DNA of 64,000 nt from Acetobacter pasteurianus subsp. pasteurianus LMG 1262 = NBRC 106471 (GTDB lineage Bacteria > Pseudomonadota > Alphaproteobacteria > Acetobacterales > Acetobacteraceae), in assembly GCF_000285275.1 (NCBI RefSeq), contig NZ_CADO01000001.1:1-64000 (forward strand), in the 5' to 3' direction. The translations under genes were made by a program, and so were the position numbers. Every line of letters starts with the position of its first letter. Positions within the stretch are counted from its first letter, which is position 1. Shown in pieces: positions 9,316 to 17,838 of this stretch. The notes under the pieces are model-generated. The model worked only from the letters and a program-made list of their open reading frames with translations. It did not search any database and was not told the origin of the DNA.

Positions 9316-10128
9316 ATGCTGAAGGTACCGGTTTTCCCGGATTCTGCTCCCATGCCACCTTCTCCTTCCGCTCAGGCACTTCATCCCGCTGGCAAACGTA
9401 CTGGGCGCGCTGATCCTGATTCCGCGCGATGCTTGATGTGCAAGGTGCGTGAGTACAACCTTTGCAGCAGCATAGAAGATCATGATGTGACGGTTTTGGC
9501 ACAGGCTACACGCCAGATTTCCCTGCCACCGGGCACAGCGGTTATTGAGGAAGGCACCCCGGCATCCGCTTTTTTCAACGTGATTAATGGCACAGTTAAA
9601 CTGTTTAAATCTCTGCCAGATGGACGCCGCCAGATTACCGGATTTGCCGATGCTGGGCAGTTTGTGGGCCTAAGCAATTCACGCACTTATTCCTTTGGGG
9701 CTGAAACTGTAAGCACTGTATTATTGTGCCGTTGCACGCATACGCAGATAGAAAATTTATTGGCAGAATACCCCGGATTCGCCCGTCATCTTCTCTCCGC
9801 TGTCACGCACGAACTGGCTGATGCGCAGGAGCAGATGCTGCTTTTGGGACGCAAAACAGCAAAAGAAAAAGTTGCCAGCTTTCTGCTAGACCGGATCAAG
9901 CAATATCATCGCACACATCCGCACGATCCTGATGCGGAAACGACAGCTTCCGTGCCCATGACGCGTGTGGATATTGCAGACTATCTTGGGCTGACAATTG
10001 AAACTGTAAGCCGCACCATCAGCACCCTCCGCCGCGATAAAATTATCTCCGGCACAGAGAATCACTGTATCCGCATCCTTTCCCTGCCCAATCTGCAAGA
10101 TATCGCTTACGGCCTTAAATCCATTTAA
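9316..10128 (+). CDS. fnr: FNR/CRP family regulator with N-terminal Fe-S cysteines
   Basis: Oxygen-sensing transcription factor, 270 residues. Cys39, Cys42 and Cys50 form C-x2-C-x7-C (CLMCKVREYNLC), the alphaproteobacterial FnrL/FnrN cluster motif; the fourth ligand is probably Cys138 or Cys140 (LLCRCTH). A cyclic-nucleotide-like beta roll spans about 60-140, followed by the dimer helix. The HTH carries ETVSRTI, whose Glu, Ser and Arg match FNR residues that read TTGAT half-sites, consistent with the two adjacent FNR boxes. FNR regulators are known in the aerobic relative Gluconobacter, so presence here is not surprising. ATG 9352 is an alternative start. Confidence 0.92.
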   Translation: MLKVPVFPDSAPMPPSPSAQALHPAGKRTGRADPDSARCLMCKVREYNLCSSIEDHDVTVLAQATRQISLPPGTAVIEEGTPASAFFNVINGTVKLFKSLPDGRRQITGFADAGQFVGLSNSRTYSFGAETVSTVLLCRCTHTQIENLLAEYPGFARHLLSAVTHELADAQEQMLLLGRKTAKEKVASFLLDRIKQYHRTHPHDPDAETTASVPMTRVDIADYLGLTIETVSRTISTLRRDKIISGTENHCIRILSLPNLQDIAYGLKSI

Positions 10129-10140
10129 GGCCGTAAAAGA

Positions 10141-10173
10141 AAAAAGGCTGGCCCATTTCTGAACCAGCCTTTC
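10141..10173. terminator. Convergent terminator between fnr and the Deg protease
   Basis: Stem AAGGCTGG/CCAGCCTT (10144-10151 and 10164-10171). The minus strand continues into TTTTTTCTTTT, a good U-tract for the protease gene; the plus strand has a short T run. Confidence 0.85.
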
Positions 10174-10197
10174 CAACGATTCGGATAACTTTAACCT

Positions 10198-11766
10198 TTA
10201 GTTATCGTCGTCATCACCACCATCATCAGGTGTCGGGGCGTTATTGCCGCCATCTGGAGAAATCGCGATAAACAGGGACTGATTATCCCGCATAACGCGC
10301 AACAGCACAGGCTTTTTGGCAGCCAGTGCTGCCTTCACGCTGGCAACTGCCGCACGTGGGGAATCTACAGCCTGGCTACCAATTGCCTGAATAACGTCTC
10401 CTGGCCGAATCCCTGCCTGATCGGCTGGGGAACCAGGGTCAACATCACTCACAACAACGCCACGCACATCTGCCGAAAGCCCCAACTGCTGGCGCACATC
10501 GCGAGAAAGAGGAGCCAAGGCAATACCAAGCCGCTGGCCACGTGCAACATCAGAATTGCTGCTGCTACCGCCATCACTGGAAGCGGTTTTCAGGTCTCCG
10601 ATGGTTACAGTAGCTGTCTGGGCCTTCCCGCCACGCAGATAACCAATGGTTGCCTGCTTACCCGGAGCCATAGACGCCACACGCACTGCCAGATCATGTG
10701 GGTTGCTGACCTTCTGCCCGTTGAAATCGGTAATCACATCTTCTGATTTCAGGCCGACTTTTTCAGCCGGGCTACCGGGGCTTACGCTTGCTACCAGCGC
10801 CCCAATCGGGGGTGCTCCCGGCGTGGCGGGGGCTGGCAAGCCAAGCGCACGCGCCATAACCGGAGAAATAACCTGTGCGTTTACACCCAGGTAACCCCGC
10901 ACCACATGGCCGGTTTTACGAAGCTGCTCGACCACATTGCGCACGGTATCCGATGGAATGGCAAACCCAATGCCAATGGAACCTCCGCCAGAGGGAGAAA
11001 GGATGGCGGTATTTACCCCAACAACTTTACCATCCTGCGTAAACAGTGGGCCACCGGAGTTCCCGCGGTTAATGGGAGCATCAACCTGAATGAAGTTGTC
11101 GTAAGGGCCTTCGTTAATGTCTCGGCCACGGGCAGAAACAATACCTGCGGTAACAGTGCCACCCAGACCATACGGGTTGCCAACGGCAATGACCCATTCA
11201 CCGGGCTGCACATCATCCGATTCGCCCAATTCAATAAAGGGCAGTTTTTCGGACGTCGTGACTTTCAGCAGTGCCAGATCGGTTTTGCCATCACGCCCCA
11301 CCACTTTGGCAGGCAGCGTTGTGCCGTCATCCAGTGTCACCGTAACCTTGGTGGCGCCTTTCACCACATGGTTGTTGGTAACCACATAGCCATCGGCTGA
11401 AATCAGGAAGCCGGAGCCTCTGGCCTCAATCGTCTGGTGTGATGGCTGGGGCATCATCTGGAAAGGGAACGGGAACGGAAAAGGCATTCCGCCCATACCA
11501 CCGTTATCACCTTCCACGGCATCTGCCCGGATCATGGATGTAATAGACACCACAGCCGGCTTAACCTGCTTAACCAGACTAACAAAATCTGGAATACGCT
11601 GAGAAGTGGGGGTGTTTGGCTTAATAACACTATCAGCTTCTGCACGTGCTGGCGTGCTGCACCATGGAGCGGCGGCCGTTACCAATACACAGCTTGCCAG
11701 AAGGGCTGACATCCAATTACGGCGTCTGTTCCGCGCCCAAACTTTTGTCACAGATTTTCCCGACAT
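10198..11766 (-). CDS. degP: Do-like periplasmic serine protease (DegP/MucD type)
   Basis: Periplasmic protease/chaperone of envelope quality control, 522 residues from ATG 11766 (GTG 11769 also possible). An Arg-rich start and hydrophobic stretch form a signal peptide ending near STPARAEA. The trypsin-like domain shows the triad: His in VVTNNHVV, Asp in GKTDLALLK, Ser in INRGNSGGPLF. Two PDZ domains follow (LGVNAQVISP onward, and LGIALAPLSRD onward). The tail is acidic (PDDGGDDDDN). A Met-, Pro- and Phe-rich loop lies before the catalytic domain. MucD, DegP and DegQ orthology is not resolved. Confidence 0.93.
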   Translation of the reverse strand: MSGKSVTKVWARNRRRNWMSALLASCVLVTAAAPWCSTPARAEADSVIKPNTPTSQRIPDFVSLVKQVKPAVVSITSMIRADAVEGDNGGMGGMPFPFPFPFQMMPQPSHQTIEARGSGFLISADGYVVTNNHVVKGATKVTVTLDDGTTLPAKVVGRDGKTDLALLKVTTSEKLPFIELGESDDVQPGEWVIAVGNPYGLGGTVTAGIVSARGRDINEGPYDNFIQVDAPINRGNSGGPLFTQDGKVVGVNTAILSPSGGGSIGIGFAIPSDTVRNVVEQLRKTGHVVRGYLGVNAQVISPVMARALGLPAPATPGAPPIGALVASVSPGSPAEKVGLKSEDVITDFNGQKVSNPHDLAVRVASMAPGKQATIGYLRGGKAQTATVTIGDLKTASSDGGSSSNSDVARGQRLGIALAPLSRDVRQQLGLSADVRGVVVSDVDPGSPADQAGIRPGDVIQAIGSQAVDSPRAAVASVKAALAAKKPVLLRVMRDNQSLFIAISPDGGNNAPTPDDGGDDDDN

Positions 11767-11941
11767 CACGACTTCGACTGTTCCTTGTTTTATCCCGACA
11801 GGACAATTCCCGGACGGTCCAAACACCCAGCTCCGGCAGCCACCACAGATTGCCCAGAGTTTACAGTGCCTTACGCCTACAACGCTAACATGGTTTCTTA
11901 ACCAAGAAAAAAAAGCTGTATCTTTATAATTTCACAAGATG

Positions 11942-12397
11942 TTATCGGCAGCGCAATTTCTGGAAAAAAGCTTTCAGCATTTCAGCAGCTTCCTGTTCCC
12001 TTACCCCGCCTATAACTTCCATACGATGCAGGGTTTCAGGCCGATAAGGCAAACGCGCACCATGCTCCACACCGCCGCCTTTGGGGTCATACGCGCCAAA
12101 CACCACTCTCCCCAGCCGGAAATGCGCCATAGCCGCCGCACACATCGGGCATGGTTCAAGTGAGACAAATAAAGTGCAATCCGCCAGCTTTTGGCCCTGC
12201 CGCTGCTGCACGGCTTCACGCATGACCAACATTTCAGCATGGGCTGATGGATCGTGCAGCTCTTCTACCCGGTTACCTGCCTGCGCCAGCACATTTCCGT
12301 TGCCATCCAGCAGCACGGCTCCTACGGGCACTTCTCCATTTTCAGCAGCAAGCTGAGCCTGCTGTAACGCCAGTGCCATGCCGTTCTGTTTAATCAT
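11942..12397 (-). CDS. tadA: tRNA adenosine(34) deaminase
   Basis: Deaminates A34 to inosine in the tRNA-Arg(ACG) anticodon; essential in most bacteria. In its 151 residues the zinc and catalytic motifs are HAEMLVMREA (His plus proton-shuttle Glu) and LEPCPMCAAAM (two Cys). The C-terminal FGAYDPKGGGVEHGARL region is typical of TadA. In many alphaproteobacteria tadA lies divergent to an rluB-rsmD pair; the same arrangement occurs here, with about 1.2 kb inserted (small ORF and C26 amidotransferase). Other nucleoside deaminases of the fold are less likely. Confidence 0.9.
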   Translation of the reverse strand: MIKQNGMALALQQAQLAAENGEVPVGAVLLDGNGNVLAQAGNRVEELHDPSAHAEMLVMREAVQQRQGQKLADCTLFVSLEPCPMCAAAMAHFRLGRVVFGAYDPKGGGVEHGARLPYRPETLHRMEVIGGVREQEAAEMLKAFFQKLRCR

Positions 12398-12617
12398 GCT
12401 GCGTGCTCACGAAATGTTACTTTCTACAATCCGAAACGTTCAGGTTTTTTTCGCTTTTATATGCTACAAAATATCCAGATTCTTCTTGCAATCATGCATG
12501 CTTTTTTGTCATCCTGCCTTAAAGGAGCCTTAATCCGTTCTGTAACAGAGCGTGAGGATGCCTTGTGGGATTGCTTTTTTGCAATCATACCAAACCCGAG
12601 CGAGGAGGGTCAGAAAC

Positions 12618-12770
12618 ATGCATAGCCTGTCTTTCATTCTGGCTGCTGCGGCCATTGGATTTGGTCTCGCCATCGCAGATGGTGTCAATTACGAACCAGC
12701 CACCTTGGCGCCGCCCCCTACCGCTACCAAAACACTTCCTATCAGTATTCCTTCCTTTCTATCCCGCTAA
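12618..12770 (+). CDS. Small hydrophobic protein, 50 residues, unknown
   Basis: An ATG preceded by GAGGAGGGT (12602-12610, 7 nt spacing), one of the strongest ribosome-binding sites in the window. The product starts MHSLSFILAAAAIGFGLAIA, a single membrane segment or signal peptide, followed by a Pro/Thr-rich tail (PATLAPPPTATKTLPIS). No family recognised. It stands alone between tadA and the C26 amidotransferase, with its own roughly 220-bp upstream region that includes a GATTGC-T6-GCAATC hairpin (12569-12586). Confidence 0.5.
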   Translation: MHSLSFILAAAAIGFGLAIADGVNYEPATLAPPPTATKTLPISIPSFLSR

Positions 12771-12838
12771 CAAACAGGCTGGAAACGGATTGGCTGCACG
12801 GGTTTTTGTTTCCCGCGCTCATTCTTTGCTACATACGC

Positions 12839-12884
12839 CCTGAAAGAACGGTCTTTACCTCTCTCCCTCCCCCGTTCTTTCAGG
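12839..12884 (+). promoter_or_regulatory. 13-bp perfect inverted repeat in the leader of the amidotransferase gene
   Basis: CCTGAAAGAACGG (12839-12851) and CCGTTCTTTCAGG (12872-12884) are exact complements around a pyrimidine-rich 20-nt loop, ending 10 bp before the ATG. The right arm's CAGG abuts the likely ribosome-binding site, so the RNA hairpin could gate translation. As DNA it could be an operator or, if read as an RNA end, a terminator without a U-tract. Confidence 0.6.
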
Positions 12885-12894
12885 ATAGTGGCAT

Positions 12895-13626
12895 ATGATG
12901 GAAAAACGCCCCGTTATTGGTATTACACTTGATTTGGAAGATGGCGGCGAAGGCCGTTATTCCCGCTTCAAATGGTATGCCATGCGGGAAAATTATATGT
13001 CTGCCGTTTCCACCGCGGGCGGCTTACCTATTGCGCTCCCGTTATTTCCGCAGCTTTGTGCCGATTACATGCACATGCTGGACGGATTGATTATAACGGG
13101 GGGCGCATTTGATATTGACCCCACTTTGTATGGGGAAACACGTGTTCACCCCACCATAAACTTGCGCCCCCGCCGCACGCAGGCAGAAGCGACTTATCTG
13201 GCTGAAGCCCTACAACGCGATATGCCTGTTTTGGGAATATGCGGTGGTATGCAGCTTATAGCTGTGGCGCTTGGTGGCAGCCTGATCCAGCACATTCCGG
13301 AAGAATGCCCAACAGCTCTTCCGCATGAGCAGCCAAACCCACGGAATGAGGCCAGCCATAGCGTAACAATATCGCCCGATACCTTATTGGCACGTAGCAT
13401 GGGCAGCCCTGCACGTATTGGCGTTAATTCCTCGCATCATCAGGCTGTCAAAACACCCGGGCGTGGCATTATTAACGCCGTGGCAGAAGATGGTATTATT
13501 GAAGGGATTGAAGATCCCACACATTCTTTCTGCCTTGGGGTGCAATGGCACCCGGAATTTGGCATAGACCCCGCAGACAAAGCACTTTTCAAAGCCTTCA
13601 TACAGGCAGCAGGAGATTCAGCGTGA
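12895..13626 (+). CDS. Class I glutamine amidotransferase-like hydrolase (peptidase C26, PuuD-like)
   Basis: A 243-residue enzyme of the gamma-glutamyl-GABA hydrolase family, which releases glutamate from gamma-glutamylated amines. Nucleophile Cys in LGICGGMQLIAVALGG and catalytic His-x-Glu in GVQWHPEFG are clear; IITGGAFDIDPTLYG is a family hallmark. No polyamine (puu) genes are nearby, so the substrate is uncertain. Its stop overlaps the GTG start of the next gene (GTGA), giving an operon with rluB and rsmD. ATG codons at 12895 and 12898 are both possible starts. Confidence 0.85.
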   Translation: MMEKRPVIGITLDLEDGGEGRYSRFKWYAMRENYMSAVSTAGGLPIALPLFPQLCADYMHMLDGLIITGGAFDIDPTLYGETRVHPTINLRPRRTQAEATYLAEALQRDMPVLGICGGMQLIAVALGGSLIQHIPEECPTALPHEQPNPRNEASHSVTISPDTLLARSMGSPARIGVNSSHHQAVKTPGRGIINAVAEDGIIEGIEDPTHSFCLGVQWHPEFGIDPADKALFKAFIQAAGDSA

Positions 13627-14399
13627 CGCAGGAAACCCGAGGGGAACGCATAGCAAAATGGCTGGCCCGCAGTGGCGTTGCCAGCCGCCGTGATGCGGAG
13701 CGCATGATAGAGGAAAACCGTATCCGCCTGAATGGCCAACCGGTAACACACCCTGCCACCTTTGTAACAAATGGCGATATTGTGCAGGTTGATGGAGAAC
13801 CCGTTTCTGCCCCGGAGCGCACACGCTTATGGCGCTACCATAAGCCAGATGGCTTGGTGACAACGCATAAAGACCCGGAAGGCCGGCCAACGGTTTTTGC
13901 TTCCCTGCCAGAAGGCATGCCACGCGTTATCAGCGTTGGGCGGCTTGATCTGAACAGTGAAGGGCTACTGCTGCTCACCAATGATGGTGAACTGGCCCGT
14001 AGGCTGGAACTCCCCTCCAACGGCTGGCTACGCCGCTACCGTGTGCGCGTATTTGGCGTAGTGGATGAAGAACGTTTGGCCAGTCTGGCTCAGGGCAGCG
14101 TGTTTGATGGTGTGCGTTACGGCCCCATTCATGCGGTTCTGGATTCGCGCAAAGGTGACAATGCGTGGCTGACAGTTTCCCTCAAAGAAGGGAAAAACCG
14201 TGAAATTCGTAAAGTGATGGCGGGCATGAACCTGCATGTCAGCCGCCTGATACGCACCAGCTACGGGCCTTTCCAGCTTGGTACCCTGCAGCGCCGCGAA
14301 CTGGAGGAAGTTTCTCCCCGCGTGTTGCGTGATCAGTTGCCCAAGGCAACAGAAAAGGCTCCCTCAGCCCGGCGTGCACCCGCAAAACAGGCAGACTAA
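13623..14399 (+). CDS. rluB: 23S/16S rRNA pseudouridine synthase, RsuA/RluB family
   Basis: Isomerises a specific uridine in rRNA. 258 residues from GTG 13623, chosen because AGGAG lies 7 nt upstream and the S4-like domain begins at once (RIAKWLARSGVASRRDAERM). The catalytic domain contains VGRLDLNSEGLLLLTNDG with the active-site Asp, and RRYRVRVFG. Overlaps the preceding stop (GTGA) and the next start (TAATG), so the three genes are coupled. RluB is favoured by the rsmD linkage, but RsuA or RluE cannot be excluded. Confidence 0.88.
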   Translation: MTQETRGERIAKWLARSGVASRRDAERMIEENRIRLNGQPVTHPATFVTNGDIVQVDGEPVSAPERTRLWRYHKPDGLVTTHKDPEGRPTVFASLPEGMPRVISVGRLDLNSEGLLLLTNDGELARRLELPSNGWLRRYRVRVFGVVDEERLASLAQGSVFDGVRYGPIHAVLDSRKGDNAWLTVSLKEGKNREIRKVMAGMNLHVSRLIRTSYGPFQLGTLQRRELEEVSPRVLRDQLPKATEKAPSARRAPAKQAD

Positions 14400-14983
14400 T
14401 GGTTCGGATTATTGCTGGCAGCCGCAAGGGGCGGTTGCTAACAGCCCCAGCGGGACAGGCCACACGCCCCACGGCAGACCGGGTGCGACAAGCCTTGTTT
14501 GATATGCTGCTACATGCACCTTGGGGTGGGCATGCGCTTATTTCTGAAGCGCATGTGCTAGACGCTTTTGCTGGCACCGGCGCACTGGGGCTGGAAGCTC
14601 TTTCTCGCGGGGCAAAGCATGCAACTTTCTTCGAAACGAGCCGCCCTGCCCTAGCCGCGCTCCGGGCCAACATTCATGCCTGCAAGTGGGAAGAGAACTG
14701 CACCGTGATTGCACGGGATGTGACATCACCACCCGCTGGCACTTCCCCGGCTGGGTTGGTGTTTCTGGACCCGCCATATCATCAGAATCTGCCTGAACGC
14801 GCACTTAAAGCCCTGCAAAGCAAAGGCTGGATTGCCCCAAATGCCATTGCGGTTATTGAAACCGGACGTGAAGAAGCATTGCCTTTTTCCAACCCGGAAG
14901 AAGCGCCAGAAACAGCAAGCACACCGGCTTTTCTGGCAGAACGCCAACATGGTGCAGCCCGATTCTCCATCTGGCGGCTTTAA
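14399..14983 (+). CDS. rsmD: 16S rRNA (guanine(966)-N(2))-methyltransferase
   Basis: SAM-dependent methyltransferase (194 residues) acting on G966 of 16S rRNA. It opens MVRIIAGSRKGR, the standard RsmD start. The SAM-binding loop is DAFAGTGALGLEALSRGA and the catalytic motif is FLDPPY. Its ATG overlaps the rluB stop by one base, a linkage common in alphaproteobacteria. A C-terminal stretch (about 160-185) is less conserved. Confidence 0.93.
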   Translation: MVRIIAGSRKGRLLTAPAGQATRPTADRVRQALFDMLLHAPWGGHALISEAHVLDAFAGTGALGLEALSRGAKHATFFETSRPALAALRANIHACKWEENCTVIARDVTSPPAGTSPAGLVFLDPPYHQNLPERALKALQSKGWIAPNAIAVIETGREEALPFSNPEEAPETASTPAFLAERQHGAARFSIWRL

Positions 14984-15060
14984 GCTTTCACCTGTTCGGC
15001 CAGTGCGCTACATAGGCAGAACGAAAACGGATTTTACGCAAATAGAAGGTAACGGCATTT

Positions 15061-15618
15061 ATGGCTGGCAGCGTTAACAAGGTTATTCTGGTCGGCAATC
15101 TGGGCAAGGACCCCGAAGTGCGTTCCAGCCAGAGCGGTGCAAAGATTGTTTCCTTCTCTCTGGCCACCAGCGACACATGGAATGACCGCGCATCTGGTGA
15201 ACGACGTGAACGCACAGAATGGCATCGCGTGGTTATTTTCAACGAACGTCTGGCAGATGTGGCCGAACGCTTCTTGCGCAAAGGCCGGAAGGTTTATCTG
15301 GAAGGCTCCCTGCAGACCAGAAAATGGACAGATCAGGGTGGGCAGGAACGCTACACGACGGAAGTGATTATCGACCGTTTCCGTGGTGAACTGGTGCTGC
15401 TGGATAGCCGCAATAGTAGCGAAGGCGAAGGTGAAGGCGGCGGCTTTGGTGGCGGAAGCGGCAGCAGCTACGGCGGCTATAACAGTGGCGGCGGTGGTTA
15501 TGGCGCCCCATCATCCGCACCACGCCAGCAACCAGCACAGCGCAGCGGTAGCAATAACTCCGGCGGCTGGGATGCATCTGGCGGCAACGGAGATCTTGAT
15601 GACGAAATTCCGTTCTAA
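15061..15618 (+). CDS. ssb: Single-stranded DNA-binding protein
   Basis: 185 residues: an N-terminal OB fold (MAGSVNKVILVGNLGKDPEV, residues 1-110) that coats ssDNA, a long Gly/Ser/Tyr-rich linker with GGYNSGGGGYG repeats, and the acidic tip DLDDEIPF that recruits repair and replication partners. Length is normal. It stands 77 bp after rsmD and is followed by a possible terminator hairpin. Confidence 0.97.
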   Translation: MAGSVNKVILVGNLGKDPEVRSSQSGAKIVSFSLATSDTWNDRASGERRERTEWHRVVIFNERLADVAERFLRKGRKVYLEGSLQTRKWTDQGGQERYTTEVIIDRFRGELVLLDSRNSSEGEGEGGGFGGGSGSSYGGYNSGGGGYGAPSSAPRQQPAQRSGSNNSGGWDASGGNGDLDDEIPF

Positions 15619-15635
15619 TCACTCAAACTGATTGG

Positions 15636-15665
15636 AGGCTGGCTGCAATATCAGGTGGCCAGCCT
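15636..15665 (+). terminator. Possible ssb terminator hairpin
   Basis: AGGCTGGC (15636-15643) pairs with GCCAGCCT (15658-15665). The following bases (TATCC) are not a strong U-tract, so termination may be weak and read through to the next gene. Confidence 0.4.
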
Positions 15666-15679
15666 TATCCATTCCAGAC

Positions 15680-16954
15680 ATGCCTCCTGCTGTTTCCTCC
15701 CCACTCCGTGTCAAACTGGCTGGATATCTGACAGCAACAGGCTTGGTGTGTCTAAGCATCTTCCCATTTTTTCTATTCTATAGCCGCGCCCTTTCAGACA
15801 CATTTGCTTCTGTTATTGGCGGGTTGTTTCTTCTGCACTGTTGCCTGTTGAGGCACTGGCAATGGGTTAAACAGCCTTGGCTTAAACTTGCTGCACTATT
15901 TTGTGGGCTATGCCTGCTTTCCTCTGTGCATGTTGGTATTACGGGGGCATGGGTGCAAGCGCTCTGCCTGCCACGGCTTTTCCTGTTTTGTGCGGCGCTG
16001 CAATGCTGGCTTCTTGCCACTGAGGAACGGCGCTTGTGGCTGGAGCGAATCTGCTTACTGGCAGCCTTGTGGTTGATAAGCCAATGCTGGCAACAGTATC
16101 TGACAGGCACGAATCTGATGGGTATGCCGCGCTGGGGTGATGGCAGCCTCACAGGCCCATTCACCAAGCCGCGTGCAGGCTTTACGCTGCTGATGTTGTT
16201 CTTTCCCGGCATCATGCCGAGCGTTTTGCGCCTGTTACGCCACAACAAGCTGAAATCCTGGGGGCTTGGCTGTGCACTCCTGCTGTTAGGCGTCACAACC
16301 ATGGTGCTGATTGGCCAACGCATGAGCTGCGTGCTGCTCTTTTTTGGCCTGTCTCTTACAGCGTTTATTTTCCCCCGTTTTCGCCTGCCCTTTGGCCTCA
16401 TTCTTGCTTGTGCGGGTGGGTTGATTGCCAGCCTGCCTGTGATCTCTCCGCCCGTTTACGCCAAACTTGTTCTGAAATTTTCAGACCAACTGCATCATTT
16501 CGCACAAAGCGATTACGGCAAGCTCTTCCGCTCTGCTATCACGATGGTTGGCCAACATCCCTGGATGGGGCTGGGCATGGATGGCTTTAGAAATTTCTGC
16601 CACATTCCTATTCAAACCCATGCTCTCTCTTTTCTGGGCATAGAAACCCTTACAAATGATACGGATCGGGGCTGCAATATTCATCCCCACAATTATTACC
16701 TGCAAATTGCCACAACAGCCGGTTTACCGGGCCTTATGGTATTTCTAGGTCTGGCTTTTCAATGGTTACACACTGGGTGGAAGGCACTAGATGTAGAGCA
16801 TCACCCACAGCAAGCCATGCTATTTGTGGCCTGTTGCATTCTGTTGTGGCCCATTACTTCCACCAGTGCTGTTTTTTCTTTCCCCACAGCGGGATGGATT
16901 TTTATGTTCGTTGGGTGGCTTATCGCAGCATCCAACTCACAAAAACGTGCATAA
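15680..16954 (+). CDS. O-antigen ligase/polymerase-like polytopic membrane protein
   Basis: About 424 residues with ten or more hydrophobic segments. The region around residues 290-345 (GKLFRSAITMVGQHPWMGLG then a long periplasmic loop ending IHPHNYYLQIATTAGLPGL) matches the O-antigen ligase Wzy_C/WaaL pattern, including the His-rich HPHN motif. Such enzymes join or polymerise undecaprenyl-linked glycans on the periplasmic side. No LPS cluster surrounds it, but glycosyltransferases lie at 17.8 and 29 kb and the dTDP-rhamnose genes at 25.5 kb. Start taken at ATG 15680; ligase and polymerase roles cannot be separated. Confidence 0.75.
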   Translation: MPPAVSSPLRVKLAGYLTATGLVCLSIFPFFLFYSRALSDTFASVIGGLFLLHCCLLRHWQWVKQPWLKLAALFCGLCLLSSVHVGITGAWVQALCLPRLFLFCAALQCWLLATEERRLWLERICLLAALWLISQCWQQYLTGTNLMGMPRWGDGSLTGPFTKPRAGFTLLMLFFPGIMPSVLRLLRHNKLKSWGLGCALLLLGVTTMVLIGQRMSCVLLFFGLSLTAFIFPRFRLPFGLILACAGGLIASLPVISPPVYAKLVLKFSDQLHHFAQSDYGKLFRSAITMVGQHPWMGLGMDGFRNFCHIPIQTHALSFLGIETLTNDTDRGCNIHPHNYYLQIATTAGLPGLMVFLGLAFQWLHTGWKALDVEHHPQQAMLFVACCILLWPITSTSAVFSFPTAGWIFMFVGWLIAASNSQKRA

Positions 16955-17086
16955 TTGTGTTAAGAAAGTGTTTATACAGCAGGGAACTTTCTTAAAATAT
17001 TTTTTCATTACTCATTTTAAATGTAGTCTTTTCTTACTCTTACTTTATCCTTTGTCTCTTTTCTGCGTTTTTGCCCCATAAAATTG

Positions 17087-17115
17087 TTGGCGGGTGAGCG
17101 GGATGCCGCTATAAG
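17087..17115 (+). promoter_or_regulatory. Predicted sigma-70 promoter of dksA
   Basis: TTGGCG (17087-17092), exactly 17 bp, then TATAAG (17110-17115), 54 bp before the dksA ATG. The stretch upstream (16955-17080) is T-rich and holds no recognisable gene. Confidence 0.5.
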
Positions 17116-17169
17116 CCGCGTCATTCTTTCAAGGCAGGCTGCCTGTCATTGCAAAGGCTGACGACAGAC

Positions 17170-17583
17170 ATGATTACCTTACCGCCAGATTATCGCCCCT
17201 CTGAAGATGAAGAGTTCATGAATCCCCTTCAGACGGAGTACTTCCGGCAGAAATTGCTTAAATGGCGCGCCGACCTTCTTAAAGAAGCAGGAGATACGCT
17301 TGCCAGCCTTTCCGAAGGCGGCATTCATGAAGCTGACATTACTGACCGTGCCAGCGTAGAAACAGACCGTGCACTGGAACTGCGCACGCGAGACCGTGCC
17401 CGCAAGCTGATTGGCAAGATCAACCTTGCGTTGCAGCGGGTTGAAAACGGCACATATGGTTACTGTGAAGAAACGGGTGAGCCCATTGGCCTGAAACGGC
17501 TGGAAGCACGCCCGATTGCCACACTTTCCATTGAAGCGCAGGAACAACACGAGCGCATGGAAAAAACCCACCGGGACGATTAA
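17170..17583 (+). CDS. dksA: DksA-type RNA polymerase-binding factor, single-cysteine form
   Basis: Binds the RNA polymerase secondary channel and works with ppGpp to retune transcription. 137 residues from ATG 17170 (MITLPPDYRPSEDEEFMNP). The coiled coil has the tip LSEGGIHEADITDRAS, holding the Asp residues that act near the polymerase active site. The zinc-finger region reads GYCEETGEPIG..ATLSIEAQ: of the four canonical Cys only the first remains (C-T-S-A). This pattern is known in alphaproteobacterial and zinc-independent DksA proteins, so it probably folds without zinc. Confidence 0.93.
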   Translation: MITLPPDYRPSEDEEFMNPLQTEYFRQKLLKWRADLLKEAGDTLASLSEGGIHEADITDRASVETDRALELRTRDRARKLIGKINLALQRVENGTYGYCEETGEPIGLKRLEARPIATLSIEAQEQHERMEKTHRDD

Positions 17584-17654
17584 TTTTTTCGTCTTTTTTA
17601 CCGCATCTGGTCTTGCGGCGTTCCGCGCGAACAGCTAGAACGCCCGCAGACTAT

Positions 17655-17729
<75 letters not shown>

Positions 17730-17838
17730 GTCTTTCCATTACATTTTGCAAGAATCGCTTTTTCGGGCCGCGTTGTGCAAAGCAGCGCTATGTTTGCCCC
17801 TTTACGTGGTCGATTCTGCCTGCTGCACGTGAGGCATT

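Noticed and set aside
12569-12586. GATTGC-T6-GCAATC hairpin as a terminator
   Set aside because: The T run is in the loop, not after the stem, so it is not a standard terminator; noted with the small ORF.
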